64,000 nucleotides of DNA from Oceanisphaera litoralis. Its GTDB lineage: Bacteria > Pseudomonadota > Gammaproteobacteria > Enterobacterales > Aeromonadaceae. The stretch spans positions 1 through 64,000 of the forward strand of contig NZ_JAFBBE010000013.1 in assembly GCF_016907015.1 (NCBI RefSeq). Direction: 5' to 3'. The translations under genes and the position numbers were made by a program. Positions within the stretch are counted from its first letter, which is position 1; each line of letters begins with the position of its first letter. The notes beneath the pieces are model-generated. The model was not told the origin of the DNA. It ran no database searches and saw only the letters and a list, made by a program, of their open reading frames with translations. Positions 23,933 to 32,624 of this stretch are shown here, one piece after another.

Positions 23933-24691
23933 ATGTCCAAATCCATCAAGCTGCTGGGTGCCGCCCTGGCCCTTTTCGCTTCCCTGCTGGCGCCGGCCAT
24001 GGCGGCCGAGGCGGTCAAGGTCGGCATGTCCGGTCGTTATTATCCCTTTACCTTCGTCAAGCAGGACGAGCTGCAGGGCTTTGAAGTCGATGTCTGGAAC
24101 GAAATCGGTGAGCGCCTCGACCGCGAGGTGGAGTTTGTCACCACCAACTTCTCCGGCCTGTTCGGCATGCTGGAAACCGGTCGTATCGACACCATTTCCA
24201 ACCAGATCACCATTACCCCGGAGCGGCTGGAAAAGTATGACTTCGCCATCCCCTATGTGTACGACGGCGCCCAGATAGTGGTACGCAAGGGCAACGACAG
24301 CATTCAGGGCCTGGACGATCTGAAAGGCAAGAAAGTGGCGGTCAACCTGGGCTCCAACTTCGAACAGCTGATGCGCAAGCACGACACCAACAACGAAATC
24401 AACATCATCACCTACGAGACCAACCTGGAGCAGGACGTGGCGCTGGGCCGTACCGATGCCTTCGTAATGGACAGAGTCGGCTCCGCCCAGCTGATCAAGG
24501 AAGCTGGCCTGCCGCTGCAACTGGCCGGCAAGCCGTTCGAGACCATGGAAAATGCCTTTCCCTTCGTGAAAACCCCCGAGCAGCAGGCACTGCTGGCCGA
24601 GGTGAACCAGGCCCTGGCCGAGATGCGTGCCGACGGCACCCTGACACAGATTTCGGAGAAATGGCTGGGCGCGGACATCACCAGTAAATAA
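23933..24691 (+). CDS. Amino-acid ABC transporter, periplasmic substrate-binding protein
   Basis: A 252-residue family-3 solute-binding protein. A signal peptide of about 24 residues is cleaved after AMA. The mature part shows KVGMSGRYYPFTFVKQDELQGFEVDVWNEIGERL, TNFSGLFGMLETGRIDTI and the C-terminal LAEMRADGTLTQISEKWLG. It is most like cystine/polar amino-acid binders (FliY/TcyA type), but the ligand is inferred from family only. The three transport genes sit between dnaA and rpmH, as in Vibrio. Confidence 0.87.
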   Translation: MSKSIKLLGAALALFASLLAPAMAAEAVKVGMSGRYYPFTFVKQDELQGFEVDVWNEIGERLDREVEFVTTNFSGLFGMLETGRIDTISNQITITPERLEKYDFAIPYVYDGAQIVVRKGNDSIQGLDDLKGKKVAVNLGSNFEQLMRKHDTNNEINIITYETNLEQDVALGRTDAFVMDRVGSAQLIKEAGLPLQLAGKPFETMENAFPFVKTPEQQALLAEVNQALAEMRADGTLTQISEKWLGADITSK

Positions 24692-24694
24692 CCC

Positions 24695-25360
24695 ATGCAA
24701 TTCGACCTCGACTATACCCTGGCGCTGTTTCCGATCCTGTTCCGATATCTGGGCACGACCATGGAAATGGCGCTGCTGGGCTTTGTGTTCGCCCTGATCA
24801 TCGCCGGTGGGCTGGCGGTGACCAGAACCTTCGAACTGCCGGTGCTCAACGCCCTGGCCAAGCTGTTCATTTCCTTCTTTCGCGGCACCCCGCTGCTGGT
24901 GCAGCTGTTTCTGCTGTATTACGGCCTGCCGCAGATCATGCCGATCTTCATTGGCCTCAATGCCTTCAGCGCCGCCGTTATCGGCCTGACCCTGCATTTT
25001 TCCGCCTACATGGCGGAATCGATTCGCGCCGCCATTCTCGGGGTGCACAAGAGCCAGATGGAAGCGGCGATGAGCATCGGCATGACCCGCACTCAGGCCA
25101 TGCGCCGCATCATACTGCCCCAGGCGGCGCGTATCGCCACGCCCTCGCTGATGAACTACTTCATCGACATGATCAAGAGCACCTCCCTGGCCTTCACCCT
25201 GGGGGTGGCCGAAATCATGGCCTCGGCCCAGAAAGAGGCCTCCAGCAGCTTCAAGTTTTTCGAAGCCTTTATCGCCGTTGCCCTGATCTACTGGGCGGTG
25301 GTGGTGTTCTTCACCTATCTGCAAACCTTGCTGGAGCGAAGGCTGAACGCCGCTTATTAG
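24695..25360 (+). CDS. Amino-acid ABC transporter, permease
   Basis: A 221-residue inner-membrane subunit of the His/Glu/Gln/Arg permease class (HisM/GltJ type). It has [20 protein letters not shown], the EAA-loop region [25 protein letters not shown] and [18 protein letters not shown]. It starts 3 bp after the binding-protein gene and is followed after 7 bp by the ATPase gene. Probably a homodimeric channel, since only one permease gene is present. Confidence 0.9.
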   Translation: MQFDLDYTLALFPILFRYLGTTMEMALLGFVFALIIAGGLAVTRTFELPVLNALAKLFISFFRGTPLLVQLFLLYYGLPQIMPIFIGLNAFSAAVIGLTLHFSAYMAESIRAAILGVHKSQMEAAMSIGMTRTQAMRRIILPQAARIATPSLMNYFIDMIKSTSLAFTLGVAEIMASAQKEASSSFKFFEAFIAVALIYWAVVVFFTYLQTLLERRLNAAY

Positions 25361-25367
25361 GAGCACC

Positions 25368-26120
25368 ATGATTACACTGCGTAACCTGACCAAGATCTAT
25401 CACGGCCAGACGGTGCTCAACGACATCAGTCTGGATATCAAGCAGGGCGAAATCGTGGTGATACTGGGGCCTTCGGGCACCGGTAAATCCACCCTGCTGC
25501 GCTGCCTCAACCTGCTCGAAACGCCGGAGACCGGCACCCTGGACATCGACGGCTTCGCCATCGATCTGGCCAGACACAGCAGCAAGGAAGCGATAGCGTT
25601 GCGCAAGCGCACCTCCTTCGTGTTTCAGAACTATGCCCTGTTTGCCAACAAGACCGCCCGCGACAACATCGCCGAGGGGCTGATCACCGTGTGGAACAAG
25701 CCCAGGGCCGAGGCCAACGCCGAGGCGCTGCGCATCCTCGGCGACATCGGGCTGGAAGACAGGGCAAACGCCTATCCGTCATCCCTGTCCGGTGGCCAGC
25801 AGCAACGGGTGGGCATCGGCCGGGCCATGGCCAGCCATGCCAAGGTAATGTTGTTCGACGAGCCCACCTCGGCGCTGGATCCGGAATGGGTGGACGAGGT
25901 GCTGGGACTGATGAAGAAACTGGCGCTGGCGCACCAGACCATGGTGGTGGTCACCCACGAGATCGGCTTCGCCCGCGATGTCGCCGACCGGGTGATCTTC
26001 ATGGATGGCGGCCGTATCGTGGAACAGGGTCCGCCCGCCGAGTTGCTGACCAACCCCCGGGATCCCCGCACCCGGGCCTTCTTGCGCAAGGTATTGCCGG
26101 ATCGGAACGAGAACGGCTAG
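25368..26120 (+). CDS. Amino-acid ABC transporter, ATP-binding protein
   Basis: A 250-residue ABC ATPase of the polar amino-acid uptake class. Walker A is [15 protein letters not shown], the signature [16 protein letters not shown], Walker [15 protein letters not shown] and the switch histidine is in [16 protein letters not shown]. Last gene of the three-gene operon. Confidence 0.92.
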   Translation: MITLRNLTKIYHGQTVLNDISLDIKQGEIVVILGPSGTGKSTLLRCLNLLETPETGTLDIDGFAIDLARHSSKEAIALRKRTSFVFQNYALFANKTARDNIAEGLITVWNKPRAEANAEALRILGDIGLEDRANAYPSSLSGGQQQRVGIGRAMASHAKVMLFDEPTSALDPEWVDEVLGLMKKLALAHQTMVVVTHEIGFARDVADRVIFMDGGRIVEQGPPAELLTNPRDPRTRAFLRKVLPDRNENG

Positions 26121-26270
26121 CGGATCTCCCGCCACGGGAACCCCTCGCTTTTAGTTGCGCCGGCCTGCGGGGGCTGTATAATCCCAGCCCCGCGATCTTC
26201 AAGGATCCCGGGATCGATCCCGTCCGGTAAAATACTTTGCCTGTGGGGTCGTCAATCAACACCATGTAGA

Positions 26271-26299
26271 TTGACGTGATATACAGAACTGTTTAGAAT
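26271..26299 (+). promoter_or_regulatory. Sigma-70 promoter of rpmH-rnpA
   Basis: TTGACG (26271–26276) and TAGAAT (26294–26299) are separated by 17 bp, about 100 bp before rpmH. A palindrome CGGGATCGATCCCG lies about 45 bp further upstream. Confidence 0.75.
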
Positions 26300-26395
26300 T
26301 CGGCCTCTTTGGTGGGACCGTCTCGGTGATGTTTATGCGTCTGTCGAGTACATGGTCAAACTGTATAGCAAACTGACACAGCGGTAATAACTACT

Positions 26396-26530
26396 ATGAA
26401 ACGCACTTTTCAACCTTCAAATCTGAAGCGCAAACGCAGCCACGGTTTCCGTGCTCGCAAGGCCACTGTAGGTGGTCGCAAAGTACTGGCCGCTCGTCGC
26501 GCCAAAGGTCGTGCCCGTCTGAGCGCCTAA
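26396..26530 (+). CDS. rpmH: 50S ribosomal protein L34
   Basis: A 44-residue, very basic ribosomal protein beginning [20 protein letters not shown] and ending GRARLSA, essentially identical in layout to E. coli L34. Its stop overlaps the rnpA start (TAATG). Confidence 0.98.
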   Translation: MKRTFQPSNLKRKRSHGFRARKATVGGRKVLAARRAKGRARLSA

Positions 26531-26892
26531 TGGCCCGGCATGCCTTTACACGGGAGTTACGTTTGTTAACTCCCGCCCATTTCAAAAACGTCTTCGACAA
26601 CCCCGTCAGAGCCGCTTCCCCACATCTCACACTTCTTGCCAAACCAAACGAACTGGGTCACCCCAGATTGGGACTAGCCGTACCCAAAAAAGCACTTAAA
26701 CGTGCCGTTTGGCGCAATCGGGTCAAACGTGTTGCCCGCGAAGCCTTTCGCCTGAAGCAACACAACCTGCCCAACGTTGATATTGTGGTGATCGCCAAAA
26801 AAGGCATCGGGGATGTGCCCAACGACGAGCTGTTCGAGCTGCTGGATAGGCTATGGCGCACGCTTTCTCGCCGCTGCAACGACTCAGCGTAG
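26530..26892 (+). CDS. rnpA: Ribonuclease P protein component
   Basis: A 120-residue protein subunit of RNase P, which helps the catalytic RNA bind pre-tRNA leaders. The RNR signature is present in [14 protein letters not shown]. The start overlaps the rpmH stop and the end overlaps yidD by 40 bp, the usual gammaproteobacterial arrangement. Confidence 0.97.
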   Translation: MARHAFTRELRLLTPAHFKNVFDNPVRAASPHLTLLAKPNELGHPRLGLAVPKKALKRAVWRNRVKRVAREAFRLKQHNLPNVDIVVIAKKGIGDVPNDELFELLDRLWRTLSRRCNDSA

Positions 26893-27098
26893 GCCTTATT
26901 CGCCTCTATCAACTGGTCATCAGTCCTCTGCTTGGGCCCAGGTGCCGCTTTACTCCCACCTGTTCGCAATACGCCATTGAAGCCATCCGGCTCCACGGTT
27001 TTTTAAAAGGCGGTTGGTTAACCATCAAACGTCTATTAAAATGCCATCCTTTAGGTCCAAGCGGCCACGATCCGGTCCCGACAAAGCGAAGAAAATAA
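26853..27098 (+). CDS. yidD: Membrane protein insertion efficiency factor YidD
   Basis: An 81-residue member of the UPF0161 family with the hallmark [15 protein letters not shown] and [12 protein letters not shown]. It is peripherally membrane-associated through its N-terminal amphipathic helix and assists YidC. It overlaps rnpA and precedes yidC by 3 bp. Confidence 0.96.
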   Translation: MAHAFSPLQRLSVGLIRLYQLVISPLLGPRCRFTPTCSQYAIEAIRLHGFLKGGWLTIKRLLKCHPLGPSGHDPVPTKRRK

Positions 27099-27101
27099 AC
27101 T

Positions 27102-28763
27102 ATGGAATCTCAACGCAATATACTTGTTATCGCTCTGCTGCTGGTGAGTTTCCTCATCTGGCAGCAGTGGCAAACCGATAATGCGCCGCAGCCAGAAGTG
27201 GCCCAGCAAAGCTCCCAGACCAGCACCGGCGACGACGGTTTTGTTCCCGAAGCGGATCAGGTCGATGGCGAAGTGCCCACCGAGGTGGCCCCGGCCGCCA
27301 GTCGTCGCCTGGTAACCATCACCTCCGACAGCCTCAAGCTGACCATAGATCCCCGTGGCGGTGATGTGGTACGTGCCGAGCTGCTGGAACACGACGACGA
27401 ACTGAACTCCGATGACAAGTTCGTGCTGCTCAACAACGGGTCCAACTTCGTCAACGTGGCCCAGAGCGGTCTTATCGGTCGCGACGGCCCCGATGGCAGT
27501 GCCAAGGGTCGCCCCGTCTATCATACCGAACAGACCAGCTACCAGCTGGCCGACGGCCAGGACAGCCTGACCGTGCCCATGACCTTCGTCAACGACCAGG
27601 GCGTGACCTTCACCAAGACCTTCACCCTCACCCGTAACAATCATGTGGTCACGGTCGGCTATGTGATCGATAACCAGAGCGCCGAGCCGGTTCAGGCCCA
27701 GCTTTATGGTCAGCTGAAGCAGAGTGAAGTCAATCCGAATGAAGAAGGCGGCAACATGCTGATGGCCTCCGCCTATCGCGGCCCGGCCTATTCCAGCAGC
27801 GAAACCCGCTACACCAAATACGATTTCAAGAAGGTACGCGAAGCCAACCTGAACCAGACCACCGCAGGCGGCTGGGTCGGCATGCTGCAGCACTACTTTG
27901 TGTCTGCCTGGATAGCGCCAGAGCAGGCACAGAATCAGCTGTATACTCGCTCGCTGAACAACCAGGGCCAGGCCATCATCGGCTTCAAGGCGCCGCTGGT
28001 GACCGTTGCACCGGGTAGCGAACAGACTCTGTCTGCCAAGCTGTGGCTGGGTCCCAAGCTGCAGGGTGAGATGGCCGCCGCCGCCGAAAACCTGGATCTG
28101 ACCGTGGATTACGGCTGGTTGTGGTTTATCGCCCAACCGCTGTTCAAGCTGCTGAACTTCCTGCAGAGCTTCGTGGTCAACTGGGGTCTGGCCATCGTGC
28201 TGACCACCTTCGTGGTGCGCGGTATCATGTACCCGCTGACCAAGGCCCAGTACACCTCCATGGCCAAGATGCGCATGCTGCAGCCCAAACTGATGGCCCT
28301 GCGCGAGCGTCATGGCGACGATCGCCAGAAGATGTCTCAGGGCATGATGGAGCTGTACAAGAAGGAGAAGGTCAATCCGCTGGGTGGCTGTCTGCCGATT
28401 CTGGTACAGATGCCCATCTTCATCTCCCTGTACTGGGTGCTGATGGAGTCGGTAGAACTGCGCCACGCGCCTTTCTTCCTGTGGATTGACGACTTGTCGG
28501 TTCGTGACCCCTACTTCGTGCTGCCTATCCTGATGGGTGCCAGTATGTTCGTCATCCAGAAGATGAGCCCGACCACCATCACCGACCCGATGCAGCAGAA
28601 GGTGATGCAGTTCATGCCCATCATCTTTACCTTCTTCTTCCTGTGGTTCCCTGCCGGTCTGACCCTGTACTGGCTGGTGAGCAACGTGGTCACCATCGCC
28701 CAGCAGTGGTATATCTTCCGCCAGCTGGAGAAGAAGGGCCTGCACAGCAAAGCCGCTTCTTAA
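27102..28763 (+). CDS. yidC: Membrane protein insertase YidC
   Basis: A 553-residue Oxa1/YidC insertase. It has an N-terminal membrane anchor ([17 protein letters not shown]), a large periplasmic P1 beta-sandwich domain (about 60–340) and the conserved five-helix core (about 350–540) with [19 protein letters not shown] and [20 protein letters not shown]. It is last in rpmH-rnpA-yidD-yidC and is followed by a terminator. Confidence 0.98.
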   Translation: MESQRNILVIALLLVSFLIWQQWQTDNAPQPEVAQQSSQTSTGDDGFVPEADQVDGEVPTEVAPAASRRLVTITSDSLKLTIDPRGGDVVRAELLEHDDELNSDDKFVLLNNGSNFVNVAQSGLIGRDGPDGSAKGRPVYHTEQTSYQLADGQDSLTVPMTFVNDQGVTFTKTFTLTRNNHVVTVGYVIDNQSAEPVQAQLYGQLKQSEVNPNEEGGNMLMASAYRGPAYSSSETRYTKYDFKKVREANLNQTTAGGWVGMLQHYFVSAWIAPEQAQNQLYTRSLNNQGQAIIGFKAPLVTVAPGSEQTLSAKLWLGPKLQGEMAAAAENLDLTVDYGWLWFIAQPLFKLLNFLQSFVVNWGLAIVLTTFVVRGIMYPLTKAQYTSMAKMRMLQPKLMALRERHGDDRQKMSQGMMELYKKEKVNPLGGCLPILVQMPIFISLYWVLMESVELRHAPFFLWIDDLSVRDPYFVLPILMGASMFVIQKMSPTTITDPMQQKVMQFMPIIFTFFFLWFPAGLTLYWLVSNVVTIAQQWYIFRQLEKKGLHSKAAS

Positions 28764-28801
28764 GGGTTTACTGGCCGCCAGTGCCGTAAATCAATACACT
28801 G

Positions 28802-28827
28802 AAGGCGACCCCAGGGTCGCCTTTTTA
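28802..28827 (+). terminator. Rho-independent terminator after yidC
   Basis: An AGGCGACCC/GGGTCGCCT stem followed by TTTTTA, 40 bp past the yidC stop. Confidence 0.88.
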
Positions 28828-28839
28828 CTGTTCCGAAGA

Positions 28840-28935
28840 CAAAGGAATAAGCTACGCCGACACGCTGTGAATACCTCCGTGTACGCTCTCCGTTTCATCC
28901 CTGAAACGGAAGGTCGGCCAAGCTCATTCCTTTAT
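28840..28935 (-). repeat. Structured intergenic repeat, copy M (between yidC and mnmE)
   Basis: Read on the minus strand, this 96-bp unit aligns along its full length with the right-hand modules at 50893–50989 and 55035–55132. The shared parts are outer arms AAAGG/CCTTT, a GCCGAC/GTCGGC stem, hairpin 1 with loop AGGGAT, the GAGCGT junction and a second GGA hairpin. Hairpin 1 here has stem CCGTTTC/GAAACGG, entirely different from the other copies yet still paired. Confidence 0.75.
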
Positions 28936-29015
28936 CCTCGCCAGCCGGTTGTGCCGTCTGCCGGAAGAATGCCGTTGCATTCATCGCCAGACTTATTTGT
29001 GGAGTAACAAAACAG

Positions 29016-30377
29016 ATGTCGAACGATACCATAGTGGCTCAGGCCACCGCCCCCGGTCGGGGCGGTGTGGGCATCATCCGGGTTTCCGGCCCCCAGGCCG
29101 AGGCCGTGGCCCAGGCCGTGCTCGGCAAGGTGCCCAGGGTGCGCTATGCCGACTACCTGCCCTTTATCGATGAACAAGGCCTGGTGCTGGATCAGGGCAT
29201 CGCCCTGCTGTTCAAGGGCCCCAACAGCTTCACCGGCGAAGACGTGCTCGAGCTGCAGGGCCACGGCGGCCCCGTGGTGCTCGACATGCTGGTGCGCCGC
29301 ATCCTGGCCCTGCCCGGCCTGCGTCCGGCCCGAGCCGGCGAGTTCAGCGAGCGCGCCTTCCTCAACGACAAGCTGGATCTGGCCCAGGCCGAGGCCATTG
29401 CCGACTTGATCGAAGCCTCCAGCGAACAGGCGGCCCGCTCGGCGCTGCAATCACTGCAGGGCGAATTTTCCAATCATGTTCACGAGCTGGTGGAAGCGCT
29501 CACTCACCTGCGCATCTATGTGGAAGCGGCCATCGACTTTCCCGAAGAGGAGGTGGATTTTCTATCGGACGGTAAAATTGCCGGCGATCTGTACGGCATC
29601 ATGGATCGGCTGACCGGCGTGCAGCGCCAGGCGCGTCAGGGCGCCATCATGCGCGAAGGCATGAAGGTGGTGATCGCCGGTCGGCCCAACGCCGGCAAGT
29701 CCAGCCTGCTCAACGCCCTGGCCGGCAAGGAATCGGCCATCGTGACCGATATCGCCGGCACCACCCGCGACGTGCTGCGCGAATACATCCACCTGGACGG
29801 CATGCCGCTGCATATCATCGACACCGCCGGCCTGCGCGAGGCCAGTGATGCGGTGGAAAAAATCGGCATAGAGCGGGCCTGGAGCGAGATCGAGCAGGCC
29901 GACCGCATCCTGTTCATGGTCGATGGCACCACCACCAACGCCCTGCACCCCAAGGATATCTGGCCCGACTTTGTCGACCGGCTGCCGGCCCATATCGGCC
30001 TGACAGTGGTACGCAACAAGGCGGATCTCACCGGCGAGGCGATGACGGTGGTTAGCGATGGCGAACATCCGGTCTATCCCATCTCCGCCAAGACCGGCCA
30101 GGGAGTGGAAGCGCTCAAGGATCATCTCAAGGCCTGCATGGGCTTTCAGGGCGGCACCGAGGGCGGCTTCAGCGCCCGCCGGCGCCACCTGGACGCCCTG
30201 CACCACGCCGACCAGCACCTGATCATGGCCAAAGAGCAGTTGGAGGTGTACATGGCCGGCGAACTAGTGGCCGAAGAACTGCGCCTGGCCCAGGAGCAAC
30301 TGAGCCAGATCACCGGCGAATTCAGCTCCGATGATTTGTTAGGCAAGATTTTCAGCTCGTTCTGTATCGGGAAGTGA
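29016..30377 (+). CDS. mnmE: tRNA uridine-5-carboxymethylaminomethyl(34) synthesis GTPase MnmE
   Basis: A 453-residue K+-activated GTPase. With MnmG it builds the cmnm5 modification at U34 of tRNAs. The N-terminal tetrahydrofolate-binding domain begins [20 protein letters not shown]. The G domain has G1 [15 protein letters not shown]2 [12 protein letters not shown]3 DTAGLR and G4 NKAD. The C-terminal catalytic motif CIGK closes the protein. The last 18 bp of the gene coincide with an SGI1-type attachment sequence. mnmG and mioC are not in this window. Confidence 0.97.
   Translation: MSNDTIVAQATAPGRGGVGIIRVSGPQAEAVAQAVLGKVPRVRYADYLPFIDEQGLVLDQGIALLFKGPNSFTGEDVLELQGHGGPVVLDMLVRRILALPGLRPARAGEFSERAFLNDKLDLAQAEAIADLIEASSEQAARSALQSLQGEFSNHVHELVEALTHLRIYVEAAIDFPEEEVDFLSDGKIAGDLYGIMDRLTGVQRQARQGAIMREGMKVVIAGRPNAGKSSLLNALAGKESAIVTDIAGTTRDVLREYIHLDGMPLHIIDTAGLREASDAVEKIGIERAWSEIEQADRILFMVDGTTTNALHPKDIWPDFVDRLPAHIGLTVVRNKADLTGEAMTVVSDGEHPVYPISAKTGQGVEALKDHLKACMGFQGGTEGGFSARRRHLDALHHADQHLIMAKEQLEVYMAGELVAEELRLAQEQLSQITGEFSSDDLLGKIFSSFCIGK
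30360..30377 (+). other. Candidate attachment site (left) at the 3' end of mnmE
   Basis: TTCTGTATCGGGAAGTGA ends at the mnmE stop. The 3' end of this gene (thdF/trmE) is the known insertion site of SGI1-type islands, whose 18-bp repeat is very similar as I recall it. A partner copy with 15 of 18 bases identical lies at 36770–36787. Confidence 0.65.
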
Positions 30378-30441
30378 AAGCAAGCACTGTTGCCAACGCT
30401 CACTGTTATGAGCCGAATAGCGCACCCATTCGGCTTGATTT

Positions 30442-30472
30442 GTGAGCCGATTATGAGCTATAAACGGCTCAC
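30442..30472. promoter_or_regulatory. Inverted repeat before the fic gene (candidate operator)
   Basis: GTGAGCCG and CGGCTCAC form a perfect 8-bp inverted repeat separated by 15 bp that include TATGAG and TATAAA, so it could cover a promoter. A hairpin AGCCGAAT/ATTCGGCT (30411–30435) just before it may terminate mnmE transcription. Confidence 0.45.
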
Positions 30473-30496
30473 CGTTTGATTGAAAAGTGGGCAGCC

Positions 30497-31621
30497 ATGA
30501 CATCTACCTGGATCTGGCAACAGCCAAACTGGCCTTTGTTCTCCTGGAGTGAAGCCGCCCTGGCACCACGTTTACGTGACGTTCGCCTCAAATCAGGTGT
30601 ACTGACAGGCAAAGCGACAGCCAACCAACCCCAGGATTCTCAACAAGCTCTGGATACTCTGCTACAAAGCATTGTTGCTTCTTCTGCTATCGAAAACGAA
30701 ACCCTGAATGTACAGTCGGTACGCTCTTCTCTGGCTCGACGCTTAAATGTCACGGAAGAACACCCTTACCCTGTTTCAGAGCAATCCGAAGGGCTGGCAG
30801 CCATGATAGTGGATGCGATCCAGGGTTATCAGCAACCTCTGACGCTAGAGCGACTCCTGCAATGGCATGCTTGGTTATTTCCAGACGAGGCTGGCATGCT
30901 GGCCGGCCACTCGCTGAAGGTTGGGCAACTGCGTGGCGATGAACCCATGCAAGTCGTCTCTGGTCGCCTGGATAAACCGAAAGTCCACTTTGAGGCACCT
31001 CCCCGAGATACGCTAGCAGCCAAGCTTGATCAGTTTATCGGCTGGTTTAATCACAGCTGTAACGAACAGACTCTGGACCCCATTTTGCGGGCGGCACTCT
31101 GTCATTTGTGGTTTGTTACCTTGCACCCATTTGAAGATGGCAATGGCCGTATTACGCGAGCCCTGACCGATATGGCATTGGCACAGGCCGACAACCAGAG
31201 TATTCGATTGTACGCCATGTCCGTCGCCATTCTGGAGCGGCGCAATGACTATTATCGAATACTGGAACAGACCCAGCGTGGGAACCTGGATGTAACGGCC
31301 TGGGTGGTCTGGTTTCTGGACACCTTGGAGCAAACACTTGATCACGCCATGGCCGCCATTGACGGTACTCTGCAAAAGACGCGCTTCTGGCGCGAACATC
31401 AGGATGCAGGGTTGAGCCCTGAACAAATCAAGGTGCTTAACCGGCTGCTGGACGGTGGAGAACGAGGCTTTGAGGAAGGGATCAGTGCATCTCAGTACCA
31501 GAAAGTAGCCAAAGTCAGTAAGGCAACTGCCACACGGCACCTGGCAGATCTGCTACAAAAAGGATGCATCGATAAATTGCCGGGCGGCGGCCGCAGCACC
31601 CGATACCAGATTAAGCGGTAA
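30497..31621 (+). CDS. Fic-domain protein (probable adenylyltransferase) with DUF4172-type N-terminus
   Basis: A 374-residue Fic protein. The N-terminal part (WIWQQPNWPLFSW) is of the DUF4172 type. The catalytic motif is HPFEDGNGRITR (about 210–221), a complete HxFx(D/E)GNGRxxR, which predicts AMP transfer to a target hydroxyl. SSAIEN in the N-terminal region matches the inhibitory-helix motif (S/T)xxxE(G/N), so the enzyme is probably self-inhibited (class II). A C-terminal winged-helix segment (SASQYQKVAKVSKATATRHLADLLQKG) ends the protein. First gene of the island; no separate antitoxin. The ATG at 30497 is chosen over an upstream TTG. Confidence 0.85.
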   Translation: MTSTWIWQQPNWPLFSWSEAALAPRLRDVRLKSGVLTGKATANQPQDSQQALDTLLQSIVASSAIENETLNVQSVRSSLARRLNVTEEHPYPVSEQSEGLAAMIVDAIQGYQQPLTLERLLQWHAWLFPDEAGMLAGHSLKVGQLRGDEPMQVVSGRLDKPKVHFEAPPRDTLAAKLDQFIGWFNHSCNEQTLDPILRAALCHLWFVTLHPFEDGNGRITRALTDMALAQADNQSIRLYAMSVAILERRNDYYRILEQTQRGNLDVTAWVVWFLDTLEQTLDHAMAAIDGTLQKTRFWREHQDAGLSPEQIKVLNRLLDGGERGFEEGISASQYQKVAKVSKATATRHLADLLQKGCIDKLPGGGRSTRYQIKR

Positions 31622-31783
31622 TAATACCGGTACGGCGGTTGCTTATCATAGAGCAGATTAGTGCGGAATCAGAGCGGCTGAAGAGTAGTTCAACCGCCAA
31701 TACCTCTGGAGGATACATATATCCAAACGAGTGACGAACTCAGGGCGATTGATACCCGACTGGCAGAGCTGGAACGCGAAAAG

Positions 31784-32560
31784 ATGGCCCTGCTTGCCCG
31801 CAGGCTGGAGCTGCTGCAGACTGAGCCTGTTACCGAGCAGCTGACGACGCAGCAAAAGGTGGAACTGTTTCAGGGACTATTTCGCGGTCGTGCCGATGTG
31901 TACGCCGTGCGCTGGGAAAAAGCCAACGGCCGCGCTGGTTATGCCGTGGCCTGCAGCAATGAGTGGGTTCAGGGCATCTGCCAGAAGCCAAAAATCAAGT
32001 GCGGCGACTGCCCTCACCGTCAGTTCACCCCGCTGGACAGCAAGGTGCTGTTCGCCCACCTGTCGGGAAAACTGGTCGCCGGTTTATACCCTCTGCAGCC
32101 GGATCATCACTGTCACCTGCTGGCGATGGATTTTGACAAGGCGAACTGGCAGGCAGATGTGAAGGCCCTGGCCCAAGTTTGCCGCCAGGAGCAGATCCCT
32201 TTTGCACTGGAAATATCCCGCTCCGGGGCCGGAGCCCATGTGTGGATATTTTTCTCGGCGCCGGTGCCGGCCTGGTCGGCACGGGCACTGGGCTTCAGGC
32301 TACTCGACAAAGCCATGGAACTGCATCCTGGTTTGTCCTTTGACTCCTACGACCGCCTTTTTCCCAATCAGGACATGATGCCTCAGGGTGGCTTTGGCAA
32401 CCTGATCGCCCTGCCCCTGCAATACGAAGCCCGCTCACGAGGCTGCAGCTTGTTTGTGAATGACGAGCTGCAGCCTTATGAAGATCAGTGGGCATTTCTG
32501 AGCGAGTTAAAGCGGATCCAGCCCCGCCCGACTGCGGGACTGGGTCGGAGAAGCGCCTGA
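31784..32560 (+). CDS. TOTE primase half (first available ATG)
   Basis: A 258-residue frame with the AEP-TOTE primase domain. It has a GLFRGRADVYAVRWE start, a CxxC-type zinc segment CGDCPHRQF, LLAMDFDKANW with catalytic acidic residues, and SRSGAGAHVWIFF. These match primases that make nucleic acid primers in conflict systems. It ends out of frame just after LKRIQPR. It may still be expressed from this ATG as a truncated product. Confidence 0.6.
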   Translation: MALLARRLELLQTEPVTEQLTTQQKVELFQGLFRGRADVYAVRWEKANGRAGYAVACSNEWVQGICQKPKIKCGDCPHRQFTPLDSKVLFAHLSGKLVAGLYPLQPDHHCHLLAMDFDKANWQADVKALAQVCRQEQIPFALEISRSGAGAHVWIFFSAPVPAWSARALGFRLLDKAMELHPGLSFDSYDRLFPNQDMMPQGGFGNLIALPLQYEARSRGCSLFVNDELQPYEDQWAFLSELKRIQPRPTAGLGRRSA

Positions 32561-32624
32561 ACCAGCAGCCACGGACGATAGTGCTGCGCCCTGGGAGCAA
32601 GGCCTGAAAACAGAGCCCGGACCG

